Of a DNA stretch of 64,000 bases, positions 11,401 through 20,715 are shown one piece after another (position 1 is the first letter of the stretch; each line of letters starts with the position of its first letter). The DNA is from Agrocybe praecox (lineage: Eukaryota > Basidiomycota > Agaricomycetes > Agaricales > Agrocybaceae). The DNA lies in assembly GCA_964017145.1 (NCBI GenBank), contig OZ024849.1, forward strand, positions 1,178,001 to 1,242,000, given 5' to 3'. Made by a program: the position numbers and the translations under genes. A model generated the notes under the pieces. The model was not told the origin of the DNA and searched no databases. It saw only the letters and a list, made by a program, of their open reading frames with translations.

Positions 11401-13656
11401 GGGACTGGGAGGAAAGCAGAGAGTGCGGATGAGGTTAGGGCGGGTGTTGAGAGAAGGCAGGCAGTACAACAGCAGATACCACCCGCTGATGATGTAACAA
11501 GGAAATCATCAATTAGCAAGAGGGATGCTCCTGCGAGCGACACGGAGGCGATGGTCTCTTCTGGTTTAGTGAGGAAGGCAAAGAAAAAGGATCAGAGTCT
11601 TTCTTCTCCTCCTGTTTCCCCTCCTACCAGTACTGTCTCCGCTGCTGGTATAACCACGCCTACTAAGACGCCCTCTCGAAAACCTTCGTTGAAGGCATCT
11701 GTCAACACGAGTCCTGCCAGCGCTGCGAAAACCCCACCATCTCATACAACAACCACGCACGGCGGTGCTACGGTCCTTACAGCTGGCGGCGAACACCCCA
11801 GCGGCACACTCGTTTCACAGCCTGGATGGAAAGCCCAGGCACAAGGAAATGGTGGTGGATTATCAAGAAACAATTCGATAATGAGCACTGCGAGCGCCTC
11901 ACCGACGCCGGGTACGTTGGCTACTGGAGGACGCGGCAAGGCGAAGAAGGGGACAGTTCTTGGCCAGGGCATGAGCGGTGCCTCAACTGGCTCCAGTGGG
12001 GGTGGTGCTGGGGTAGCAAGGAAGTCGTCTTTAAATGCGGGAAGTGCGAATGCGAGCGGTACTGGTACTAGGGAACCTGTTTCTGATGGATCAGTAGTTC
12101 AGGCCACACCTGCTGTACCGAGTCTGATGAGTATCGTGGAGGATGTGGCAAAGCTGAATAAGGAGGGTTGGCGTCGGGACTTGGATAAGGATAAGGATAA
12201 GATCCCACCTCCTGCTTCGAGGTCACCGGCCAAGTCCAAAACAGGTTTGAGCAGTGGGATTTTCGAGGTTCCAAAAGCTCCTCCTGCTGTCTCGAGGGAG
12301 ATGTTGGAAGGGTTGGGTCGTATAGCTAGTGCAAACCAGAGCATGTCCAGTCTAACTACCATCACTCCATCAACAGTTTCGCCACCAGTAGGGACGACGA
12401 AGAAGGCAGGGTCGGCTTCTCCTCCATCGACCGCCAAAGCGAAGGTACACACGAATGCCGTACCTAGCTCCAGCACGAGCATGTTCGAGATCAAAGCTCC
12501 TGGGTCGGTGTTCAGCTCGCCACAACCATCATCATCCCCTCCTTCCACCCAAAAGCCTCCCATAATTCGTTCGTCATCATCAACGTCACAGGGCGCTGTT
12601 ACGACTGCGAATACTGTGTTCAATACAAACCCTAACAACTTAAGTGTTGCTGGACCTAGCGGTAGTGGCATCAATGTCTGGCATAGTCATAACACATCTA
12701 GGCCGGATAAGTCTCCGCTTAGGAGTGCGTTGAAAGACACAAGCAGGACACCGTCGCCTGTTGTGCATCTTCATACTCTTCCTAGGACTGCTCCTCCTCC
12801 TGTGAACGGTACACTGCCTTGGGACAACGACACGACTACAAAGAAGGTGGATAAAGGCAAGGGCAAAGCGAAGGCTGTCCCTCCACCGACTGTCGTGGAT
12901 AGTCAAACCGATACAACAAGTGACGATGACTCGTACGAGACTGGGAATGAGTTTTACTCAGAGGACGATGGTGACGAAGGCGATCGCGGGCGTCAACCTA
13001 CGTCAATAGTCGCTTCGAGAGCTGTACCGAAGATCGCAGCCAATGGACATGCTCTGCCAACTGGAAGTGCAGGTTACGATACTCAGAAAGCGGCATCGAA
13101 ATCGGAGCTTTCCCAGTCGAACGTTTCAACGATCACTGTTAAGTCGCCGCCTGCGCCATCTTCTACTACAGTTAGCTCGAACGCCGGTAGTGATACTACC
13201 ATCGGCCAACAGACTCAGCAACCTGCCTCAGGACAAGTACCGAGGAGACGGAAGAGCGTAAGGGTCTCACTTCAACCGACGTTTTCGCCTTCTCCTCCTG
13301 CTATTGAGTATGACTATGAAGAGGAACAAAGCATGTACGCCCCGTGGAGCAGCAGACCATTTGCTGCTGATCATACCGCCTCTACTCAAGATCGTGATCA
13401 GTCTAAGGTTTACCGCGGTAGTACCCATGCTGCCGCTTCTAGTCGACCGGAGCCTCTGCCGGCGCCTATCGCCCTACGCGCACCTGGCACGGAACCGAAG
13501 ACGGTGGTCGATGTCGATCATATGGAGAGAGATATGTGGCAGGACTCTGGCTCGGATGAGGATGAAGAGTACGCGAATGCAAAGAGGTTACTGACCAGAG
13601 CGGCGAAGAAGGAGAGGAGTGTCAGTCGGTTGGCGATGGTTGCGAATCGGGCGTGA
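8423..13656 (+). CDS. BAR/I-BAR-like helical protein with a very long disordered tail, 1,695 aa
   Basis: Exons 8423-8727, 8777-8925, 8973-9218 and 9269-13656 sum to 5,088 nt, in phase at all junctions. The first about 230 residues are strongly helical: LLQQEKEYSKILSQVFDASN, a conserved-looking ASFAAYAAASPPPVSQVIMT, VEEWREMMRQLKETEEEVG, and ACEMHLATKERELVLKRSAAVRNGL. The order and spacing suit a dimerising IMD/I-BAR-type membrane-bending domain, as in the yeast vacuolar protein Ivy1; this is from family resemblance, not a search. The remaining roughly 1,400 residues are low complexity (Ser, Thr, Pro, Gly) with scattered basic and acidic patches, a charged coiled-coil patch (RRRELEREKEEQEKRKHREE) and a short ordered C-terminus (DVDHMERDMWQDSGSDEDEE). 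Long antisense frames inside exon 4 are composition artefacts. The start is the first in-frame ATG. A plausible role is a membrane-curvature scaffold or adaptor. Confidence 0.7.
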
Positions 13657-13948
13657 TGACGCCGTGTATGCCCAAGTTCTTCCCCTCTCTTCGTTTCAAA
13701 TTTCTTCTCTTTTTTCTTTCTTTTGGGTTTCGGTACAATCTCGCTCAATGTTCTCCTATTATATAATTTTGCTTTGCTCAAGTTAATCTTATCCACTCTC
13801 TTTCCTACTTACACACACAATTTATCATCCAACTATCATGGCTCTTTTTCAACTCGGAGTAGATGTCGTTTTCATTCTTTGTTGTAACGCGTCAGTATAT
13901 TTTGTATAATCTATAGAAAGCTATTTCGCATATACAAAATCATTATGA
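13657..13948. other. 3' flank of the BAR-like gene up to the inserted element
   Basis: AT-rich 3' flank with no gene. It ends in TGA at 13946-13948, which matches the three bases just right of the element (17109-17111). Confidence 0.6.
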
Positions 13949-13971
13949 CACTGCGGACATTGGCTTCTATG
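13949..13971 (+). repeat. Left terminal inverted repeat, 23 bp
   Basis: Starts CACTGCGGACATTGG and is perfectly inverted at 17086-17108. It is preceded by TGA at 13946-13948. Confidence 0.85.
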
Positions 13972-14371
13972 ATCTGCGATTAAATTGAGCGAAATCCTAG
14001 ACTTATTAGGAAAATATCGAGAATTTATTGGTCATTTGATCCCAATTTGACCCCCTGGAGAATATTTAGAATATGTTCGGATCTTATTGGGGGACTATTC
14101 GTGTTTTTCCCTGGGCCAATGTGAATTTTAAAGGACGAAGAAGGTTCAAGAGATTGCCGTGACATTGTTGTTTGGTAGAGAGGATGACGCCGAACATTGG
14201 ACCAAAACTCTTATTACTTATTACTTATGTAATATCGACCCTCGCTGAACAGTCTGTTGTTGGTTAAAGGTGGTGCTAAACAATGTACCAAAATTTTGAT
14301 ATTATTACATAATTATGACAGGGGTGTACCTTTCTTTTTCCCAGCAAGGCACTGTATCCAAAATCTGTCAC

Positions 14372-15641
14372 CTAGAAAGATCTAACAAAAAAAAAAGACA
14401 CAGCCCCATTTATTTTTAGAGCAGTCATTTTGATCTCTCGGCGCAAACCGTCGTTGTGTTCCTGTTGGGTGGATTGCATGGTAAATATACAGCAAGCAAC
14501 TCGTTTCTCGTCCAACTCACCTGAAGAGTGGAAACAATAGTAGTTGAATATAATTCTTTCTGTGCGGAGGACTCGCTGCGGTGTCGCTCCAGGGTCTGTA
14601 TATTTGCTAAAGCAATTTCTAGCTGAATTTTGCGTTGCTCTAAGTATACGTATACAAAGAAAACGATGAAGATAAGTATGTACCTGGAAGCGCTCAACAT
14701 GTCTGTCGAGAAGGTTGTTGCAATCTTCGATCTTTTCTTTCATTGCTTCACAGGTCAGGATCCCCTTAAACCAGCGTATATCCTTGAGAACGACGTATTC
14801 CATAGTGTTTGATATTTCAGTCAGGGCGCTACGGATTGTCCGAAGATTAGAAAAAATAAGAGGAGTGGCAATGACAATGCATTTACGTTTCAAATTTACG
14901 AATGAATAGAGGTACATTTCCTTCATCATCGATTACGACCAAGGATGGACTCTCAGAAATAATTTGAACAAGCTCAAAAGCGCGTATGGCGACAGCTTTT
15001 GCAGCCTTCTTGTTACTTTGTGCGACCTGTAAAAAATATGCATAAGGGAATTCAAGAATTTCGAAGTCCCAATTACGCACGTCAACAATCCTGACAATTT
15101 CTAGCAATATTCCCGCCGCTCCTTTCAGTCCTGGTACAGGTGCCAGAATGTCCCCGACTCCAGCGAGAATCGTAAGAGCTGACTTGATGTGGCTCAGATT
15201 GAGCTTGCGTTCGTTTCCCGGCTCCCTCTTTTTCCTGTTAAACATCCAAATCGATTTTGATTCCTGGCGAGTCGTGTTCGAGTTCGAGCCGTCGCTTGTA
15301 GAAACACTCCTATTATCTGAAGAGGATATGAATGCTGAAATGTCAAACCCCCCCTCAGTTTCGCGAAGTCCTCCTAGTGTAGTAGAGGACCCCTCAAGTC
15401 CTGCTTTCTTCCTCTTGAACAACGGCTGTTTTAAACTGAGTTTATGAAAGACCGTAAACTTCTTTTCAGTTCCTTGAGAGACATTGTCCTGATGCCCTGA
15501 CAAAACGGATGTGGAGGAGGGTTGATTCGATTCCTGTGAGGCTCTTCCATTGCCTGTAGTAGTCGCAGGAAATTTCCGATAAGGATAGCGCAATCGAGCG
15601 AGGAACCTGGTGGGTGTTGACGATGCAGCAACTTCCGCCAT
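14372..15641 (-). CDS. Stand-alone MLKL-like N-terminal helical-domain protein, copy A, 345 aa
   Basis: Exons 15641-15081, 15026-14887, 14828-14684, 14622-14521 and 14461-14372 sum to 1,038 nt, in phase. The order and sizes of exons 3 and 4 (145 and 102 nt) are identical to the paralogue at 39414. The first about 150 residues are Ser/Thr/basic-rich. Then comes LNLSHIKSALTILAGVGDIL, APVPGLKGAAGILLEIVRIV, ANKKAAK-type and VAIRAFELVQIISE helices, followed by ALTEISNTMEYVV, a DCNNLLDRHVERFQ segment and a final long helix. This matches the MLKL-type four-helix-plus-brace domain that precedes NACHT/NLR modules in mushrooms. No P-loop, kinase or repeat domain follows, so it is a free-standing domain. 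Intron 1 (15080-15027, 54 nt) has no stop and is a multiple of three. Comparison with copy B, where the same intron contains a stop, shows it is a real intron. Proteins with this domain can perforate membranes; that role here is inferred. Confidence 0.75.
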
Positions 15642-16254
15642 AGTGTCCGATAATGAGGGGAGGCGACGACGATCTGTAAGAGAACTAAACGAGGGAATGA
15701 TGTGGGGTACTAACAGGTAGGCAGCGGACCAGTCCTCTCGGAACTACTGCAATGCACGACATACACTGCCCTGCTCATTGCACTTCGTATCACGGTCCTA
15801 GTACGCTGGGATATAGAAAAAGAGATATATAGAAGTGAGTGTACGTATACCCATGGTACGCGGAGTGGAACTGGTCTATTATTAGAGCCAAACATACGCA
15901 TGTGTTAGTTTGCATAGTCTACGACGTTTGTACGGGAGCGTGTTTGCGTCGGCGCCTATTTCTGATGATGGCGCCTAACGCCAGAAAGAACGAAATGGGC
16001 GAGTCTCGTATTATTTTCTCCCTTGTGTTAAGCCAATATTGGAGGTTGAATCTACGTTGAAGGAAGCCAAATGATGTGCACAATATGGTAATCTGAATTG
16101 ACAATCTCAGTGTCTATTGCTGCTCTTGAAAGTATTCCACATGATCAACAAGCAGTAGCGATGTTTGATACAGTCAATAAGTAACGTACTAAATTGTATC
16201 GTAGACGTCAGTAGTCGTCGTTTATTAGGCTGTCCAAAGTTTTAAAGTCACTAA

Positions 16255-16527
16255 TCAATATCTCGCATGTTCATCAAACCGGACCCGCCGCGAATCCTTT
16301 TCCTTTTCTTCCTCAAGATCGTTCCCCACCGGTCCACTTTCTTCAAGCTCGCGTTCCCTTTCCAAGCTCGAGCTCGAAGCCTCTGCCCTCACTCCATCAT
16401 CCGCATGTTCTAGTTCCATGTCTGAGTCCTGGTACCCGTGCGAGTTTAACAGTCATTCTTCCATCTCTTGTACCACCTCCATCTTATGCGACTTCAAAGA
16501 AGACTTCTTCAGCTTCGATTTAATGTA
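16255..16527 (-). pseudogene. Broken C-terminal coding piece inside the transposon-like unit
   Basis: One minus-strand frame reads coding-like across 91 codons: YIKSKLKKSSLKSHKMEVVQ, an acidic-charged middle with LERERELEESGPVG, and the end RRVRFDEHARY followed by TGA at 16255-16257. It is interrupted by a single in-frame TGA at 16453-16455. Frame and character continue on both sides of that stop. The upstream part is missing. I do not know the parent gene. It is most simply a captured host-gene 3' end that has since decayed. Confidence 0.5.
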
Positions 16528-16549
16528 ATCCTTTCCAACCCTCTCGTTC

Positions 16550-16930
16550 CAGGCGCAGGCTCAAGCTCAAGCTCAGGCGGTGCAGGCTCAGCAGCAGGCT
16601 CAAGTACAAAAGCAAGAGAGAGAGGAGGGAACAGCAAGAGCACGCGGCGAGGCAGGAACACCAGCAGCAGCATGACGACTTGAAGGTGGACATGGATATG
16701 GACATGGATATGGGCGGACAGGGTGTTCAGGTCCAGGTCCATCCGTCCCACTCACATGCACATCCCGATTCCTCATCCGTCTCAGTCACCGAATACTAGG
16801 TCTTCACCTAGGCAACAGCATGGCTCAGGGATGTATGTCGATGATAGTAGTGGGGAGTATGTGGGTGATGCCTCTGCTTCTGCTGCGAAAGGTGGCTTTG
16901 GGATGAGCGTCGATGCCAATTTGATCCGAT
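16550..16930 (+). pseudogene. Frameshifted Gln/His-rich coding piece inside the transposon-like unit
   Basis: It begins at an acceptor-like TTCCAG (16547-16552) and reads as Gln-Ala repeats (AQAQAQAQAVQAQQQAQVQK). In a GA-rich run near 16620 the sense shifts to another frame (EQQEHAARQEHQQQHDDLK, then an Asp-Met repeat and HPSHSHAHP) ending at TAG 16797-16799. A third frame carries on as SPRQQHGSGMYVDDSSGEYV. Gln-rich tracts of this kind are common in fungal transcription regulators, but the parent is unknown. The loss of one continuous frame marks it as decayed. Confidence 0.4.
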
Positions 16931-17085
16931 CAATTACTATTCTAATATTTTTTATTTAGGCTCCTCAACGGCAGTGTTCAATGTTAGCACACTAGTAGTC
17001 GGCAAACGTTCATGATTAGTCGGTCGCTGAGCCGGTTCAGCATTTTCAGTTGGATAATATCAGACTAATTAGACTAAAATTTAAC

Positions 17086-17108
17086 ATAGAAGCCAATGTC
17101 CGCAGTGT
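17086..17108 (-). repeat. Right terminal inverted repeat, 23 bp
   Basis: Exact reverse complement of 13949-13971, followed by the TGA duplicate at 17109-17111. It ends 264 bp before the start codon of the first SUMO-like gene. Confidence 0.85.
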
Positions 17109-17372
17109 GAGTTGCTAACTTCGCTTATTTAAAACCGAACAATATCAGCTTACAAGCTGAGACGGTGTCGTTGATGTAGGCCTCATGGAGCAAAGTCTTT
17201 TCGCATGGGGGCCAGGCTATCAACTCGATTGAAGGAACCCTGACGCGGACGGACCATACTGTTGCGACGTAGAAGATTTCAGTTTCATTATTTATTAAAG
17301 AGTATGAAGGTATTGGAGAAGCACGCAACTGCAACTGCCACCCACCTAGACTTGGAACCGTAGTTGTTTGGT

Positions 17373-18038
17373 ATGATGTCCGACTCCGAGTCGGATGAGC
17401 AACACCAATCATCGACCGATTTCGAAGATACGGAGTACGACTCGGAATCTGAGGATTCTTCTGAAGAGTCTCCAGAGACAGACCAGCCTAAGGACGTTAC
17501 AGCAAAGGTTGATGGGAGAATGATCGTCATCAAGGTAACCTCTTCGTCTTTGACCGTCAACCATGTCGAAATCGAGAGAGAGTAGCATGTTTGATCAAGT
17601 GCTGAGCTTGTCTGACTACCTCTTGCTTTTTGCATACAGGTTTTGTGCCCCCATGGTGATGAAGTCTTCTTCAAGCTTCACAGAACAACCAGTCTTGTCC
17701 ATCTAGGCAAGGATTTTGCTAAACGTTTCGGCAGACGATTCGAAGACCTTCAGTGAGTTATTTAATCTGGAACATGACTCATATTCCTGTACCATGGTCC
17801 ACTTGTTGCTTGTGTTCGTTTATGCAATAAGAAAACGAGGGTGTTTATTGATTCCTGCTCCCCTAATATTCGTTCACAGATTTATGTACGACGGGGACCT
17901 TATTCAAGAGAATGACACCCCTGATTCTTTGGATATGATCGAACACGGTGCGTCGGTCCTCCTGCTTTAGATTCCATCCCAGACTGACTAACGAAGACGG
18001 TACTAGATGTAGTTGATGTCGTTGTCGTGTCCACTTAG
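17373..18038 (+). CDS. SUMO-like protein 1, divergent, no C-terminal Gly-Gly, 124 aa
   Basis: Exons 17373-17534, 17640-17752, 17880-17947 and 18007-18038 sum to 375 nt. Exons 2 and 3 (113 and 68 nt) have exactly the sizes of those in the canonical SUMO gene at 19759, so the intron positions are conserved. The N-terminal 45 residues are Ser/Asp/Glu-rich (MMSDSESDEQHQSS). The ubiquitin-like fold reads GDEVFFKLHRTTSLVHLGKD, then FMYDGDLIQENDTPDSLDM (compare FLYDGERIGENDTPSSLDM in the canonical gene), then VVDVVVVST and a stop. The chain ends where SUMO would have its EQVGG. It therefore cannot be matured and conjugated as SUMO is. It may act as a free SUMO-like binding module. A transposon-like unit ends just upstream and may influence its promoter. 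Confidence 0.8.
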
Positions 18039-18180
18039 GCTGCTTGTGGTACTACAAGCAGAGACAGAACGTGCTTTTCATAGATCATCGATCAGCTTCG
18101 ATAAAGTTCCCACAGATAATTTATATAGATAGCGGACAGAGACTTGAAATACTACTTGTTATCGTATCTTTTACTTTGAT

Positions 18181-18832
18181 ATGTCTGACGAGGAACCCGA
18201 ACGCCCTCTTGCGATGGAAGATACAGATTCCGAAGAGTCTGACTCAGACCCTGCTGGAGGTCAGCCTGTAGGACAGCCCGCTGGAGCTCAACCCGTAGGA
18301 CAGACCGCTGGAGGTCACCCTGTAGGGCAGGCTAGCCAACCCAGTGCGGCAACCGCTCACAATTCATCTATCAACGTCAAGGTATTGTTCTGTTGTTTGC
18401 CTATCCAAGGGTTGTTTGAGTGCTGATGCGAACTGGTCGCTTCGAATTTCGATTGGCCGTTTCCCCTCTTTTTCGATTTTCTTTTTTAGATTAAAAACGA
18501 CTTGGACGAGATTTACTTCAAACTCAGCGCATCCACCAGCTTCAGCAGGCTTTTTCAAGCGTATGCTTTGAAGATAGGCAGAGATTTCCGGGATATTGGG
18601 TGCGTGACAACTTCTTGCTTTCGATTTATATGACGAAGTAATAAACAACTGGTGTTGCCTATGATTTTCAGATTCTTTTACGATGGGAATCCTATACCCG
18701 GTGATGCTACTGCAGCAACTTTGGCTATGAATGATGGTGACTGTATGTATTTCTCCGCGAGTTTCATGTGGCATCCTAGACCAACTGAGGAAAACGATAG
18801 ATGTATATACCGTTCAAGCGGTTTTTGTTTGA
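18181..18832 (+). CDS. SUMO-like protein 2, divergent, with PVGQ repeats and no Gly-Gly
   Basis: Exons 18181-18381, 18490-18599, 18672-18742 and probably 18780-18832 sum to 435 nt (144 aa). The N-terminus MSDEEPERPLAMEDTDSEES is acidic. It is followed by a repeat unit, roughly GGQPVGQPAG, seen three times. The ubiquitin-like part is the most divergent of the three: LDEIYFKLSASTSFSRLFQA, FFYDGNPIPGDATAATLAM, then TIDVYTVQAVFV. TIDV lines up with TIDVMVEQVGG of the canonical copy, but the Gly-Gly is missing. The last intron is only 37 nt, so the C-terminus is less certain than the rest. Reading through it instead gives a Cys-rich unrelated tail ending at TGA 18901-18903. Confidence 0.65.
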
Positions 18833-19758
18833 GGTGTTATCATCGTAACGAAATCGTAACTGGCGGTTGCATTGTGCGAAGAAAAAAACAAGAATGCCAA
18901 TGAAATCGTAATTTGTCGAGATAAGTACCCAAGAAGCATCCGGTGATTAAATTTGTCGGTGCGATACTGCAGCTGCCAGCATGGATCTGAGTGTTTACCC
19001 AAGTGTGTTGTTCGTGGTCAGAGTCATAGTAGCAAGAGAGATGATAAATTTGACAAACGAGAAGTAACAGACTCCAGGGTGGGCTTCAGAGTGTCTGTCA
19101 TGACATGGACTGTACAAAAAGTAACAGGCATGAGTCGAAAGAGGGGGCTATAACCCGGAGGATGCACAGTGATTCTCAGACGATGCCAACAGAATACAAT
19201 CGCCGGATAAGTGCAGGCACGGAATTTTAAATGTTCCATGACACGTAGGCGTCGGGGAAGATCATAGAAATTGTGCCCCGACGCACAATTATACTAGCTG
19301 GCCTGCCACCCCCATGCGAGGTATAATAATACAGGTAAAACTGCCTCCAATGCTGTTGTTCTCCCGAAACTTGAAAGGCGTTGATAGTCATTCCCAGCCA
19401 ACGCCCGTAAAATAACGGTGTTGGAAACCCAGAATGCAATACCGAAAGACTTAGGACGATACTCGGGAAATTTTGTGGTATAACAAGTTGACAACAAGAG
19501 TAAAAATGTCGGAGGGACATGATTTATAGGGAGCAATCATTACGTAATCCCAGGTTAGATTTCAAGCCCACTGGGGGGCATTTCTCGCAACTTGATCAAG
19601 CTACCACTTACTGCGTCGTTCACGACAATTGTTCGCAAATTCCTATTATTTTGCTGTTTCTGACCGTTGACTGCTTGCTTTCCGTCTGTATTAGTCCTGT
19701 CCTCAACTTTTTCTATTCATCGACCCCGGGAAACGTACAACGCGCTTAAGAAACACCA
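18833..19758. other. Intergenic region upstream of the SUMO gene
   Basis: 926 bp without a convincing frame, apart from an alternative 3' end of the preceding gene up to 18903. Several short frames on both strands have no coding character. Confidence 0.5.
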
Positions 19759-20346
19759 ATGTCTGACGACGAACGCCAACATCCAACTCAAGACCCAGAG
19801 CCTAAGCTCGAGGACGCAAATGCAACCATTAACATCAAGGTAACCCTATCAGATCTTCCTTTACCAATACTTTCGATATTGAAGATATTGGGCGCTGATC
19901 TTTGTCTTTTCTGCTTGTCTTCTTGCGTTTTTGTTCTAGGTTGTGAGCGCAGGAGGAGAAGAAGTTTTCTTCAAGATTAAGAGAAGCACCAAGCTGAGCA
20001 AGCTCCAGGGGGCGTATGCCAACAAAGTAGGCAAGGAAGTTGGAAGCATTCGGTGAGTGGCCGCCTTTCTTTTCGTGCCATTTTGATCGTTTGTGTGGTC
20101 TGATTGTCCCTAATCGTAGATTTTTGTATGACGGAGAGCGAATTGGAGAGAATGACACACCTTCTTCTCTGGATATGGATGACAACGGTATGTTTTCTTC
20201 TTTCGCATTAGATCTAAACCAACTGACGCGAAAATAACAGACACCATTGATGTCATGGTTGAACGTACGGTTTCCTCACTTTCACACTTGTAATGCCTTT
20301 TCTTACGCGTTTTTCATCAGAGGTTGGCGGATCTGCCTCTCCTTGA
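19759..20346 (+). CDS. SMT3: SUMO (small ubiquitin-like modifier), 103 aa
   Basis: Exons 19759-19839, 19940-20052, 20120-20187, 20241-20264 and 20321-20346 sum to 312 nt. The product is close to yeast Smt3 in length and layout. It has a short flexible N-terminus, then EEVFFKIKRSTKLSKLQGAY, FLYDGERIGENDTPSSLDMD, and DTIDVMVEQVGG followed by the four-residue tail SASP. The SUMO protease (Ulp1) would remove SASP to expose Gly-Gly for the E1 (Aos1-Uba2) and E2 (Ubc9). This is the only one of the three tandem copies with the conjugation motif, so it is the likely functional SUMO of the cell. It is preceded by a 926-bp intergenic stretch that must hold its promoter. Confidence 0.95.
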
Positions 20347-20715
20347 GGAGTGGTGAACATTATCTTTGCATCGGCGTGTATTCTCCCTGAACCTTCTTCC
20401 CATTCCAGAAGGGGTCAATCTATAATTCCGTTTTCTCACTTATTGTATTCTGCTTAGCCTGTCAACTTTTTCATCTCTCTGAAATTTTACTTTTCTTGGT
20501 CAATTGTGTTATGCCTTTAACGCAACTGTGCATCCATCGATTCATCATATCACTCATCGTTCGCTTGAGGTAAATGCGATGTTCTAGGGATTTCTTAATC
20601 GGGAATAAGGATAAAAGATAAGTTTCACGATCTAGTATTAACTATTCAAGGTGCATGAAATATCATTATTGAATTGTCTAGATTCAGAAATTGACGGAAA
20701 TTTACATAGTTGTAT
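20347..20715. other. Intergenic between convergent SUMO and M28 genes
   Basis: 369 bp between two stop codons. Nothing but 3' flanks. Confidence 0.5.

Larger units (their letters stand above)
13949..17108. mobile_element. Non-autonomous CACTA-like DNA transposon carrying a gene and gene fragments
   Basis: The 23 bases at 13949-13971, starting CACTGCGGACATTGG, are the exact reverse complement of 17086-17108, with no mismatch. The flanks show the same three bases, TGA at 13946-13948 and 17109-17111, in the position expected for a target-site duplication. Ends beginning CACT(A/G) with a 3-bp duplication are the hallmark of the CACTA/EnSpm (CMC) superfamily. The 3,160-bp interior has no transposase-like frame. 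It holds an intact five-exon gene on the minus strand (14372-15641), a broken minus-strand coding piece (16255-16527) and a frameshifted Gln-rich plus-strand piece (about 16550-16930). That makes it resemble a Pack-type, gene-capturing, non-autonomous element. Perfect end repeats suggest recent movement. Superfamily assignment rests only on the ends. Confidence 0.75.

Noticed and set aside
14372..15641. Copy A as the truncated N-terminus of a NACHT-type NLR
   Set aside because: A complete set of in-phase introns with a proper stop, and a paralogue with the same end, argue for a complete short gene. No P-loop-like sequence follows within the unit.
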